Below are positions 42,348 to 51,042 of a stretch of DNA of 64,000 bases, in pieces. The notes beneath the pieces were generated by a model that saw only the letters and a program-made list of their open reading frames with translations, was not told where the DNA came from and ran no database searches. The stretch's first letter is position 1, and each line of letters opens with the position of its first letter. The DNA is from Bradyrhizobium sp. CB3481 (GTDB lineage Bacteria > Pseudomonadota > Alphaproteobacteria > Rhizobiales > Xanthobacteraceae): contig NZ_CP121647.1 of the NCBI RefSeq assembly GCF_029714305.1, positions 3,554,501-3,618,500 of the forward strand, written 5' to 3'. The translations under genes and the position numbers were made by a program.

Positions 42348-44192
42348 TCAACGCTTCCACCACCACCTGAAATAGGCAAACAGCATGGCGCCGGCGATCA
42401 TTGCGCCGCCCGGCCTGATCGCGAGCGCGAGGATCACCGCCAGCAGGATCACCAGCGCCGTGACGTACCACGGCTGTCTCTTTTTGGGTGTCGCCACCGG
42501 TCTCGCCGGGGCAGCTGCCTGCGGGCCGGCGGCGCGCGGCGCGCCCCACGGCGACGATGGGGGGACGTTGGGCGGGCGCGACATGCTGGGCGCCGCGGTG
42601 CGCGCCTGTGCGGCTCGGGCCTCGGCGGCTCGCTTCTTTTCTTCCTGTCGCGCCAGCGCAACCAGCACCGGGTCGGGTGGTGGAGGCGGCCGCTCGGCGG
42701 GATTCCATTGCCGGCCGGGCGGCGTCTGGCCGGCGCTTGCTGCCTTGCGGAATGCGGCGCGGGTCGGAAGCCGCTCGGAGCGGGTGGGGGCGTACTGTGC
42801 GGCGAGGCGCTGCGCCCGCTGCAGCAAGGGCGTGCCACTTTCCGCATCGACCATCATGGCGAAATGGCCGAAGCCTAGCAGGGATCGGATCAAGTCCTTG
42901 CCGGGGCCGAAATGCTTGCCATCAGGCCCGTGGCGCTCGACTTGCTGCAGCACGGCGCGGTAACGGCGCAGCAGGTCGCGCGGCACGGCCACGGCCTCGT
43001 TGACCGTGAGGCCGGTAACCTCCTGGCGCGTCGAGCGGCGCATCACCCGCGTCTTGTCCGGATGAATCCTGAACCCTTCGGCCTCGACAATGCCGTGCAC
43101 CGCCTTGAGCAGGGTGCCGATCTTTTTTACCGCTTCGCCCGAGCAGGAAAAGGTCAGATCGTCGGCATAGCGGCTGTAGACAAAGCCGAGCGTGCGCGCG
43201 AGGCCCATGAGGCGCCGGTCGAGCCTGCGGCAGATCAGGTTGGTGATCGCCGGGCTCGTCGGTGCGCCCTGCGGCAGCAGCCGCGGGCCGTCGGCGATGA
43301 AGTGGCGCTCGCCGTCGAGCGTCACTTCATCGACCATTGGCTCGGTGCACAACAGCGCGAGCGGAATCGCGACCGCTTCAGCATAGCCCAGGCCCTCGAA
43401 CAGACCCTTGACGCGGGCGTAGGTCAGGGTCGGGAAGAAATCCTTGAGGTCGAGATTGATCACCACGTCGCGGCCGACATGGTTGCGCGCATTGGTCAGG
43501 ATCGAGCGCTGCGGCGCAAAGCCGTGCGCGGCATCATGCAGCGGCGCCCGCGCGAGGATGTTGTCCAGAACCCAGTACTGCGCGCGCTTGAGGCGTGGCA
43601 TCGGCGCCGAGATCAACCGCTCGCCGCCGCTCTTCTTGGGGATCGTGAAGCGCTGATAGTGATTGACCGACGCCACCTTCCTGTTGAATGCGAGGAAGCG
43701 CAGCTCGCCCAGCGGTATGCCCATCGCGTCAGCCAGCGCCTTGGCATCGGCGAGCGGCGGCAAGCCGTCGCGCAACGGCGTGGTGGTCGTGCGGCTGTGA
43801 AGGCCACGCGAGACATCCTCGCCAAGGTAGAGCACATCGCGCTTGCGGCGTTCAAACCAGGCAAACGCCCGCGTCTGTCGCGCCTCGGCGTTGCGACGCT
43901 TCGTCTCCTGCCGTCGCGCCATCGCTTCGGCCTTGCGGCGCTTGTGCATTTCCTTGAGCGCGCGTACGGGATCGCCGAGGGCGGCATTCTGACGCTGCAA
44001 TTCGCTGAGCTCGCGCATCGCCTCTGCACGCGCGCGTATCGCGTCCGCAGCAGGCGCCGGCTCGTTTTCGCCGTCGGGCCAGAAACCAAGGCGGATCATC
44101 TCCTCGAGGATGACCTCGTCCTTCGACGACTGGCGGATACGGTCGTAGAGTTCCTGGCGCGTCAGCGTGCCGGGAGAAACTGTCTCGGTCAC
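42348..44192 (-). CDS. Retron reverse transcriptase with membrane tail (type XIII-like)
   Basis: A 614-residue RT from GTG 44192 with GGAGGG 8 bases upstream. Retron hallmarks are all present: NARNH (234-238, NAxxH of region X), LDLKDFF (247-253), QGAPTSPAITN (308-318), RYADDLTF (341-348, catalytic Asp pair) and VTG (392-394, region Y). It reverse-transcribes its own msr-msd RNA to msDNA. Unusual additions are an N-terminal ~130-residue charged, coiled-coil-like region and a C-terminal Pro/Ala-rich linker (about 480-570) followed by two hydrophobic segments (about 575-610) that could anchor it in the membrane. It is preceded by the predicted ncRNA and, further up, the SWIM and WGR/ARM genes. 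Confidence 0.92.
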   Translation of the reverse strand: MTETVSPGTLTRQELYDRIRQSSKDEVILEEMIRLGFWPDGENEPAPAADAIRARAEAMRELSELQRQNAALGDPVRALKEMHKRRKAEAMARRQETKRRNAEARQTRAFAWFERRKRDVLYLGEDVSRGLHSRTTTTPLRDGLPPLADAKALADAMGIPLGELRFLAFNRKVASVNHYQRFTIPKKSGGERLISAPMPRLKRAQYWVLDNILARAPLHDAAHGFAPQRSILTNARNHVGRDVVINLDLKDFFPTLTYARVKGLFEGLGYAEAVAIPLALLCTEPMVDEVTLDGERHFIADGPRLLPQGAPTSPAITNLICRRLDRRLMGLARTLGFVYSRYADDLTFSCSGEAVKKIGTLLKAVHGIVEAEGFRIHPDKTRVMRRSTRQEVTGLTVNEAVAVPRDLLRRYRAVLQQVERHGPDGKHFGPGKDLIRSLLGFGHFAMMVDAESGTPLLQRAQRLAAQYAPTRSERLPTRAAFRKAASAGQTPPGRQWNPAERPPPPPDPVLVALARQEEKKRAAEARAAQARTAAPSMSRPPNVPPSSPWGAPRAAGPQAAAPARPVATPKKRQPWYVTALVILLAVILALAIRPGGAMIAGAMLFAYFRWWWKR

Positions 44193-44243
44193 GCGGCCAG
44201 CCCTCCGGTCAGGAACGTGGCGGCGGCCACGCGGAGGAGGGGG

Positions 44244-44481
44244 ATCGGAAAGGGCGCAGGCCGGATTGCCTTCGTCTCATCCAAGAACTGGATCGATCCA
44301 CTCGACGCCGGGGCGTCCACCCATACGCAATTGGGTTCAAAGAACCCATTCTGCGATTGCGTATGGGTGGACTGCCCCGGCCCAGTGAAGATCGGGCCAG
44401 TGACGCATGCATGGTCATGGTGCAAGGACGGCGATACGCCGCCCGGGTTGCAAGGTCCTGACCAGCCTGCGCCCTTCCGAT
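44244..44481 (-). ncRNA. Predicted retron msr-msd RNA with a1/a2 repeats
   Basis: The 352-base gap between the SWIM and RT genes holds a structured RNA on the minus strand. The ends are complementary: 44462-44481 pairs with 44244-44264 (about 20 bp, one bulged A and one G-U), the expected a1/a2 stem. Inside are a stem-loop near the 5' side (GGGCGGCG-TAT-CGCCGTCC, about 44425-44445), a small GGCCC/GGGCC hairpin, and a very long hairpin at 44308-44380: a 24-bp stem with one bulge enclosing a TGGGTTC-AAA-GAACCCA mini-hairpin. The long stem is the likely msd. The RNA ends about 51 bases before the RT start. The structure was drawn by eye. Confidence 0.8.
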
Positions 44482-44544
44482 TACTGTGATACGCGAATTG
44501 CCGTCTCCGGTTCAAGCCGGGTCTGATGGCGGCCTTCATGTCGC

Positions 44545-46212
44545 TCATGTGGCGTGTCCATCCTGGGCGACGCCCTCGACCTGGGCATGGAAGATCCGGC
44601 GCAGCGCCAGCATGTGCTCGCAAGGGCCGCGCGCCATCTTGTTGTGGCCGTAGAAATGACAGCTGCAGCGCGCCTCGACGAGACGGTCGTCGTCGTCGAT
44701 GACGAGGCTCACTTGCTCGGTGCGGGCGTTGTCGAGCACGCTGCCGTTGACGGCGCGAGCGCGTTGGTTGCGATCAATGCTGCCGATCGTCACGAGGTTG
44801 GCGTTGATCAGGCGGTCGGCCTTCTCCTCCTGCGGGCTCGCGAAGCGCAGCTGCGCAGGCGACAGCGGCTCGCGCGTCAGTTCGCGCAGGCGGTAGAGCG
44901 ACTTGTCGAGGTCGAACATGACGCGTCCCGCCTGGGTGTAGGCCATAAGCGCTGCATGCACGAGCGTCTGGTCAACGCCGGTCCAGCGCGCCAGCTCGGC
45001 GGCGGTCGCCGCATGGGACTTGCCGAGCGCCGCGAAAATGCGTTGGGCGGTGTCGTTGTCGACCTTGTGGCGCGGCGCGAGCAGGTCGAACTGCCCGGCG
45101 GACGACCAGTCGTTCGCGGTCCAGCCGGACAGACCGAGCGTGAAGCGCAGACCGCCGAAATCGACGACGAAGAACGATGGCAGGCCGCTCTGGGTCAGAT
45201 GCACGCGCACCGACCGCGCCAGCGGCAGCGCCCGCCCCAGGATCGCAAGCCTTCGCCGGCCCCAAATGCGGATCTCGGCAGGGTCCTTGCCGCGATAGAT
45301 CGAGCGGCGGAAGGTGAGCTTGTCGTGCCACGGCTCGATGACCACCTCCACGGGCGCATCCGGCTTCAGCACAAAGCGCAGCGAGCGCGGACCTGCCTTT
45401 TCCTTTTTCTGCGCAAGGCGGGTGAGAATGTTGGCCATGTCCACCGGATGCAGGTCGAACACATGCGCCGGCAGAGTCATGGCGCTCGACACCTGCAGGA
45501 AGCCGCGCACCCAGCTGTCCGGCAGGTCGATCTTCTCCTCGCGGAAGTCGAGGTCGTCGCCGGTCTGCACCTCGAAGCCGGAGGGATCGATGGTGAGCGT
45601 GGTGTCGCGATAAGAGCGGATCTTCTGGAATTCGTCGTAGAGGGCGTGGCTGTAGTCGATGTTAGTGGTGCCGAATGCCATCTCGCCGAGGCTCTCGAAC
45701 ACGTCGTGGTCGCATGACAGCCGCCCGTAGCTCGATTCGTCGAGGCTGAAGCACTCGAAGAAGATCTCGTCCGGATGCACGGTGATGACAGGATCGAGCA
45801 CGATCCAGGCGTCGCGGTTCTGCTTGTAGAGGTAGTTGAAATAGGCCTGCCGCGCCGTCCAGAACGGCTTCATCAGCCGATCGTGTGCGCGGTCGAGGCC
45901 GCGGATACGGTCCTGCAATTCCGCGATGCGCGGCTTGAGCGCTGCAGACTGCGCCGTCGCCTCGGCGAGGAAGTTGGCCTCGTTCTGTCTCAGCCACTCG
46001 AAATAGGCGGTACGGTCGCGCGGCTTGAAGCGCAGGTCCGATACGACGACATGATGCAGTGCGGAGATTGCCTCGCGGAACGCGAGATGGCGCGCGACCT
46101 TGCCGGTGAAGAAGGTCGGCTGGCGCAGCGTGTCCGGCGCGAAGGCGAACGACGACGAGGCGGCGTCTGACGAGGCGCTGGTGCTGCCGAGAAATCGATA
46201 GGCGAAATTCAT
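44545..46212 (-). CDS. SWIM zinc-finger protein of the retron (WHSWIM-like effector)
   Basis: A 555-residue protein from ATG 46212, overlapping the stop of the WGR/ARM gene by 4 bases (ATGA), so translation is coupled. The C-terminus carries CSCHFYGHNKMARGPCEHML, a CxC…CxH SWIM motif that probably binds zinc and nucleic acid or protein. The N-terminal 480 residues are alpha/beta with a charged helical segment (RIAELQDRIRGLDRAHDRLM) and no enzyme motif I recognise; a winged-helix-like stretch may occur near residues 400-440. Together with the ARM protein it matches the accessory set described for type XIII retrons. Confidence 0.85.
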   Translation of the reverse strand: MNFAYRFLGSTSASSDAASSSFAFAPDTLRQPTFFTGKVARHLAFREAISALHHVVVSDLRFKPRDRTAYFEWLRQNEANFLAEATAQSAALKPRIAELQDRIRGLDRAHDRLMKPFWTARQAYFNYLYKQNRDAWIVLDPVITVHPDEIFFECFSLDESSYGRLSCDHDVFESLGEMAFGTTNIDYSHALYDEFQKIRSYRDTTLTIDPSGFEVQTGDDLDFREEKIDLPDSWVRGFLQVSSAMTLPAHVFDLHPVDMANILTRLAQKKEKAGPRSLRFVLKPDAPVEVVIEPWHDKLTFRRSIYRGKDPAEIRIWGRRRLAILGRALPLARSVRVHLTQSGLPSFFVVDFGGLRFTLGLSGWTANDWSSAGQFDLLAPRHKVDNDTAQRIFAALGKSHAATAAELARWTGVDQTLVHAALMAYTQAGRVMFDLDKSLYRLRELTREPLSPAQLRFASPQEEKADRLINANLVTIGSIDRNQRARAVNGSVLDNARTEQVSLVIDDDDRLVEARCSCHFYGHNKMARGPCEHMLALRRIFHAQVEGVAQDGHAT

Positions 46213-49200
46213 GCGGCGTTTCCGCTGGCTTGCGAGCCGCCGACCGGCGGCGTGCGGCCGGCGCGCGCCACGGTGACAGGCAGAGGGAGGTCCGGCCAGG
46301 CACGGGCGATGTCGCGCAGGATCATCAGCGCCGGCGCCTTGTCGCGCAGGGTCACGCTGAGCGTGAAGTCGTGCAGCAACTGCGCGATATCAGCGGCGCG
46401 GTCCTTGTTCGCCAGCGCCTCGTTGCGCAGTGCCGTGAAGATCCGGTCCTTGGCGATGCGGCCGCGGTTGATCTGCATCAGGATGATGCGGGCCTGGGTG
46501 AGGAATTTGGCGAAGATCGCAGCATCCGCGAGCGAATTTCCTGTTATCAGCTCGGTGACGAAGAGGTGAAAGCTGCCAGAAGGGTGTTCGAGCACGCGCC
46601 CCAGCACCTCGGCTACATCGCCCTCGGCGAGACTGCGCCGGAGCAGCAGGCGGGCGCCGTCCTGCACCGATGGCACGGTCGAGTCCGCCATGACGGCCAG
46701 CGCCGCCGCCGGCAGCGCGTCGCTGGGCCATGCTGTAAGGCGGTTCACCGCGGTCGTTCGTACATCGTCCCATTCGCTCTCGACCAGCAGCACGGCATTC
46801 TGCGGGTCGGCGCGGAAACGGGCCTCGTCGGCTGCAAACGCTTGAAGCGCGAAGCGGCGCACGGCAGCGAACGGATGGTTGCCGAGGCGGGCAAGCTGGC
46901 GGACCGAGAAGCGCTGTGGATTGCGGCTCTCCAGCAGCTTTGCGCCCATCATGCGCGCGCCGCCGGCGCGTGCCTGCAGCAGTCGCCACAGCGTGCCGTC
47001 GTCGATGGCGGCCGCCGCTTGCGGCAAGGCATCTGCGAACAGTATGACCATGTCGGCGGCATGGCCCTCGATCGGCTCGGCGCGGAAGAAGCCGGCCATC
47101 AGCATATCGCGCAACCGGATGGCATAGGTTTCGTCGGTCGCCGCAAGGCGCGCGACCAGCGGCCGCGCTGCCGCTCGCAGCCCGGCTTGGGCGCCGGTGG
47201 CCGCCAGCGTGATGCCGTCGCGATGCTGCGCGAGGGCGTCGTCGTCGAGCCGTGCTAGCAGGGCCATCGAGGCAATGCGGATTTCCGGTGCATCAGCCTG
47301 CAGGATTGCCTGCCAAAACGCCGCCGGCAGGTCGCCAGGCCGCGTCGGGGTCACGGCGATGAGCTGGATGCTGGCTGCCTGGACCTCGGGGCTGGCGTGG
47401 CCGGTCAGGCTTTCGATGATCTCCGGCTGCAGCGGGCAATCGCGATCGGGCCATAGCTGTGGCAGAAGTGCAAGGGCGGCCGTGAGGCCGGCGCGCGTGG
47501 GGTCGTCGAGTTCGGGCGGCAACAGCGCAAGCCAGGCCGCGAACGCTTCCGTCGCGCGGGCGCGCTGGTCCCGCGAGGGCGCGCGGTCGCGCAGCCAGCC
47601 GCGCGTCCGGCCTTGCACATGGTCGTGCGGGCTCGTCAGGGCGGTGCGGGCGAGCGCGGGGTCGGCCCACGGCCAGTCGGCGCGCTCGTCGATGGCGCGG
47701 ATGGCGAGGTCGCGCATTTCCGGTGCGGTCGCCTCGAGCAGGGCGGCGATCAACGCCGCCTCGGCCTTGCCGGCATCGATCAGCCGCCGCGCGATCGATG
47801 CCGCGAGCGCGGTGACCTCCGGATACGGCGAGGCCAGCAGGCCGCCGATCGCGGCCGCGTCCATCGCTTCAGGCCGCGGCGGGCCCTGCCGCAGCGCCTC
47901 GGCCGCGAAGCGCGCCGCCGCGTGATTGCGTGCCGATGTCGCGATGCGCAGCAGCCGCTGCGGCTGGGCATCCCATAGCGCGGGGAACGCTTCCTCACGC
48001 CGGTTCGGTGCACGCGCGCCGACATGGCGATGCGTGAGCGCGTTGGGATTGAAGCGGCTGGTCTCAGCTGAGGCATGCAGCAGGTGGCTGACGCTCCAGA
48101 CCCGGCTCAGCGCCTCGCTGGCATGCGGGGCAGGCTGATAGCGGCCGTCGATGCGGACATACTCGGTCCATGTCGCCGGCTTGCCGCCGTCGGCATCGGT
48201 GAAGGCGAGGAGGAGCTCGCTCGCCATCGCCGTGAAGGCATCCTGTCCGAGTTCGGCGCGCTTGCGCAGCATGCGCCAGGCGCGCCGCTTGAAGTAGAGC
48301 AGGGTCTGGTCGGATAGCGCGATGCGCGGATTAGCGCTTCCCAATTCCTCGCTGAGCTTCAGCACCTGGCGCGAACCGGGCACCCAGACGCGGTCATTAT
48401 AGACGCGGCCGCGACGGTACATCGGCGTCGCCAGCTCGAACTGCCGCGCCGTTGCGGCGAACAGCGGACCGTCGTCGGTGAGGTCGGCATATTTGAACAG
48501 GCGCCGCAGCACCTGGACAAAAGGCGGGCGGGGGGTCATTGCGCGCACGGCCGCGAGCAGCGTCTTGCGCGCCGCGCCGTCGGCGAGCGCATGGTGGGCA
48601 AGGGCGATGAGGAACTGATTGGCGAAGCCCGGATGTGCTGAGCTCGCCGCCAGCAGGGCCTGCAGCAGCCCCGCGCCATCGCCGTTGGTCAGCGCCATCT
48701 CGATGTCTTGTGTCGCCGCGGCATCCGTCGTTCGCGGCAACGACAGCCGTGGCGGCTGCCGCCGCTCGCCCATCAGTTCGCTGGCCAGCGCATAGGCAGC
48801 GTAGTCGCGAGTCACGAAACTGACATTGACGTCGGCGCAGCTACGCAGCAGATCGACGGCATCAGCACCGCCACAGCGCGCCAGCGCATAGACGAGGCTG
48901 TAACTTGCGTTCGCCGCGCCGACCTTCTCGGCGATGGCGGCGAGTTGGGGATAGGCGGCGGCCAGCCGGATCAAGCCGAGGCGCCAGAACAGCCGGTCGC
49001 GTTCCGTGTCAGGCCATACACTGCGCGCACAGATCGCGAGCTTCTTGAGTAGCTCCGTGTTGCGTCCGTCGGCAGCGGGGCCTGTGTCGAGAACCGCCAG
49101 CGGTGGTGTGTCACCGTCGATGCGGCGATAACCGCCGTTGATCTTGGACACCACGACGCTATCGAACAGCTTTTCGGCGTTCGAGCGGGTGACCGGCGAC

Positions 49201-49364
49201 GAAGTCTTCGTGCCATCCCTTAATGAGGTGCCGCGACGGCCATATCTGAAATTAACGAGATAGCGTGCGTCGTCCGGGCGTTCGAGATCGACCAGATCGA
49301 CTTCATAGAGCTTGTCTGATCTGCCCTCCTTCATCCAGAGGCGAACGGAACGGACGACTTGCAT
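46209..49364 (-). CDS. WGR-domain/ARM-HEAT repeat protein of the retron
   Basis: A 1051-residue protein, first gene of the retron operon, from ATG 49364 near GGAGGGC. Residues 1-80 form a WGR-like domain (LWMKEGRSDKLYEVDLVD, YLVNFRYGRRG with Tyr for the usual Trp). The remainder is helical repeats of ARM/HEAT type (for example QLARLGNHPFAAVRRFALQA, VRTTAVNRLTAW, LLLRRSLAEGDVAEVLGRVL). No nuclease or NTPase motif is visible. WGR domains bind nucleic acid in PARPs and defence proteins. In the retron it presumably senses or binds msDNA, or scaffolds the effector complex; that role is inferred. Confidence 0.85.
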   Translation of the reverse strand: MQVVRSVRLWMKEGRSDKLYEVDLVDLERPDDARYLVNFRYGRRGTSLRDGTKTSSPVTRSNAEKLFDSVVVSKINGGYRRIDGDTPPLAVLDTGPAADGRNTELLKKLAICARSVWPDTERDRLFWRLGLIRLAAAYPQLAAIAEKVGAANASYSLVYALARCGGADAVDLLRSCADVNVSFVTRDYAAYALASELMGERRQPPRLSLPRTTDAAATQDIEMALTNGDGAGLLQALLAASSAHPGFANQFLIALAHHALADGAARKTLLAAVRAMTPRPPFVQVLRRLFKYADLTDDGPLFAATARQFELATPMYRRGRVYNDRVWVPGSRQVLKLSEELGSANPRIALSDQTLLYFKRRAWRMLRKRAELGQDAFTAMASELLLAFTDADGGKPATWTEYVRIDGRYQPAPHASEALSRVWSVSHLLHASAETSRFNPNALTHRHVGARAPNRREEAFPALWDAQPQRLLRIATSARNHAAARFAAEALRQGPPRPEAMDAAAIGGLLASPYPEVTALAASIARRLIDAGKAEAALIAALLEATAPEMRDLAIRAIDERADWPWADPALARTALTSPHDHVQGRTRGWLRDRAPSRDQRARATEAFAAWLALLPPELDDPTRAGLTAALALLPQLWPDRDCPLQPEIIESLTGHASPEVQAASIQLIAVTPTRPGDLPAAFWQAILQADAPEIRIASMALLARLDDDALAQHRDGITLAATGAQAGLRAAARPLVARLAATDETYAIRLRDMLMAGFFRAEPIEGHAADMVILFADALPQAAAAIDDGTLWRLLQARAGGARMMGAKLLESRNPQRFSVRQLARLGNHPFAAVRRFALQAFAADEARFRADPQNAVLLVESEWDDVRTTAVNRLTAWPSDALPAAALAVMADSTVPSVQDGARLLLRRSLAEGDVAEVLGRVLEHPSGSFHLFVTELITGNSLADAAIFAKFLTQARIILMQINRGRIAKDRIFTALRNEALANKDRAADIAQLLHDFTLSVTLRDKAPALMILRDIARAWPDLPLPVTVARAGRTPPVGGSQASGNAA

Positions 49365-49739
49365 GCACGACCCTGGATTGTCGGGGCGGCTAACATGGCA
49401 AGACAGGCGCGCCGGGTCAACGGCGATTGGTGCGACGGAATATGGCGATGCTGTAGGTCGCAGATTGTGGAATGACGACGTCGCCGGTTTGGCCCATCAG
49501 CGATTTGCATTGCGCCGGTATTGGCGGAAAAGCCAAGATCTAGCGCGCCTCACTCAAGCGGCCCCGATCCATGGGGTACACCGGCCCCCGAACCGCATCT
49601 AACGTCTTTGCCCATCTGAATGACGTATTGAAATTGCAAACATCATCTCCGCCATCCGAGCGCGCCGACGGCGTAAATCGTTGATACGAAAAAGCATTCG
49701 TGAGCGCATTCCTATGATGTCGGCCCGCGCACTCCCCCG
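49365..49739. other. Interval upstream of the retron operon
   Basis: About 375 bases that should contain the retron operon promoter (minus strand) and hold the right copy of the flanking repeat. I see no complete gene and could not assign -35/-10 boxes. Confidence 0.4.
49601..49666 (-). repeat. Right copy of the 66-base imperfect direct repeat flanking the retron
   Basis: It is the partner of 42124-42189, in the same orientation. On the minus strand it reads ARSDGGDDVCNFNTSFRWAK then TLDA, matching the left copy's SEGGRIYCNFNGLPEWTKTF at the conserved positions. The two copies are 7.4 kb apart and enclose the whole retron operon. Confidence 0.5.
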
Positions 49740-49946
49740 TCATTGCTGTCGCGAGGGCCGCAAGGCTTCGACAACATCAGCTTTCATTTTGGCCTCTCGA
49801 TCCAATCGCTCCATTTTTAAGCGCTCGCGGTTTTCTTGAATGGATTGTTGCTCCTTCGCGTAGTCAGTGATGGCCTTCTTGCATTCGATCTTCTTGAATG
49901 CTGCGTTCGCATCGCGCAGGGCGCGAGTAGCATGAAATGTTCTCAT
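49740..49946 (-). CDS. Small charged helical hypothetical protein
   Basis: A 68-residue protein from ATG 49946 with AGAGGTTGA upstream. Almost the whole chain is a charged helix (AITDYAKEQQSIQENRERLK then MERLDREAKMKADVVEALR). No family recognised; similar short coiled-coil frames occur widely in Bradyrhizobium. Confidence 0.5.
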   Translation of the reverse strand: MRTFHATRALRDANAAFKKIECKKAITDYAKEQQSIQENRERLKMERLDREAKMKADVVEALRPSRQQ

Positions 49947-50016
49947 TCAACCTCTCTTGCAGACAAGTAATACGATAAGAAAAAAGCGTCGGACTGGCGT
50001 CCGTTCATGTCCCGAG

Positions 50017-50376
50017 CTATCGCCGGACCCTGCCTTTCTTGGAACGGTCAACCCGAACGCGATTAAATTCTTCTGGCCCGTTGAGCAGCTCTCGCTTGCG
50101 GGTAGCCCTGTCGTCGGCTTCGGCTGTGGCGTCGCCCACAATGTCGATCGTGTCAGCAGCCATCTTGCGAGCGCGCCGCCGTTGGCCACCGCCAAACCGG
50201 CGCCCGTCTTCTCTGATTGTGAGACCTAGTTCGACCAAGCGGCCAAGCGCCTCCGACAGCGTGGGCCTTTCGGGCTGGTGCTCCGCCCATTTGATTATTG
50301 CCGCTCGCAGCGTTGGGGTTGGCCGGAAGCCCATGAGGGGTTCGAGGCTCGGACGCTTCTTGGACTTACTGGTCAT
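50017..50376 (-). CDS. Putative ribbon-helix-helix-like DNA-binding protein
   Basis: A 119-residue basic protein from ATG 50376. The N-terminal segment FRPTPTLRAAIIKWAEHQPE then RPTLSEALGRLVELGLT has the strand-helix-turn-helix layout of ribbon-helix-helix proteins, with the 'SEALGRLVELGL' second helix. The C-terminal half is Arg/Lys-rich and probably unstructured. No toxin partner is adjacent, so an orphan regulator is more likely than an antitoxin. The family assignment is inference. Confidence 0.5.
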   Translation of the reverse strand: MTSKSKKRPSLEPLMGFRPTPTLRAAIIKWAEHQPERPTLSEALGRLVELGLTIREDGRRFGGGQRRRARKMAADTIDIVGDATAEADDRATRKRELLNGPEEFNRVRVDRSKKGRVRR

Positions 50377-50586
50377 CTGCAGCGCAGGGTGACTGGGGTC
50401 AACGACATTAACACCCGCTGTTTGATATCGGCCAAACTATGCAGCTGTATAACGGGCGGTGTCTGTATCTGTTCCCACAGAACCTGCGATCGCGATGGTC
50501 AGTAGGAGTATCAGAAACTCGCTGCCGCGGTTCCAGCGCGATTAGGGCCAATCGGACCGGGAGCGAGACGCACAATCGGTAAGAAG

Positions 50587-50895
50587 CTAGTTCACGCGAA
50601 GTTGGCGTCCTTGATTGTAAACCAACTTCCAAATCTCAGTTGCGTCTTCTGAACTCAGGTTGCGTGCAAAAAGCTTTTTGGCGACTTCATTCGCAAAGCC
50701 GTCGCCGTCTGGCGGCTCTCGGGGAATGATCCGATAGCGATCCAACGAGGGGTTTCTCGGCATTGCCGTTACTAGCCGTCGGCAAATGCTTGCAGCCACG
50801 GCAACGCCATCCGCCGTACCTATGCCTTTCACGTCAAGCAGGACTTGCACGATGATTCGTTCCGCTTTGCCCGCATCTATTCGAAGCTCTGACAC
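50587..50895 (-). CDS. Hypothetical protein
   Basis: A 102-residue protein from GTG 50895, preceded by AAAGGAGG 7 bases upstream, which fixes the start. It begins SELRIDAGKAERIIVQVLLD and ends TEIWKLVYNQGRQLRVN. No motif known to me. Confidence 0.5.
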   Translation of the reverse strand: MSELRIDAGKAERIIVQVLLDVKGIGTADGVAVAASICRRLVTAMPRNPSLDRYRIIPREPPDGDGFANEVAKKLFARNLSSEDATEIWKLVYNQGRQLRVN

Positions 50896-51042
50896 TTCAG
50901 CCTCCTTTCAGAGGAAGCCGCCGCTTGTGCCCACGCCGACCCGGCGTAACACCACGCGACGATTTGTAGTCGAAATATTCTCTCACAAGCTCGGTGAGGG
51001 TGGCGTTCGGCCACAGTCCGGGGTTTGCGTCGCTCGGGGCGC

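Noticed and set aside
42912..44489. 525-codon open frame antisense to the retron RT and running into the ncRNA
   Set aside because: The RT motifs and SWIM/RT operon logic fix the minus strand as coding; the antisense frame is low-complexity and shows no start signal.
44189..44623. 144-codon minus-strand frame spanning the retron RNA region
   Set aside because: It runs through perfect inverted repeats, which fits structured RNA better than a protein, and overlaps both flanking genes.
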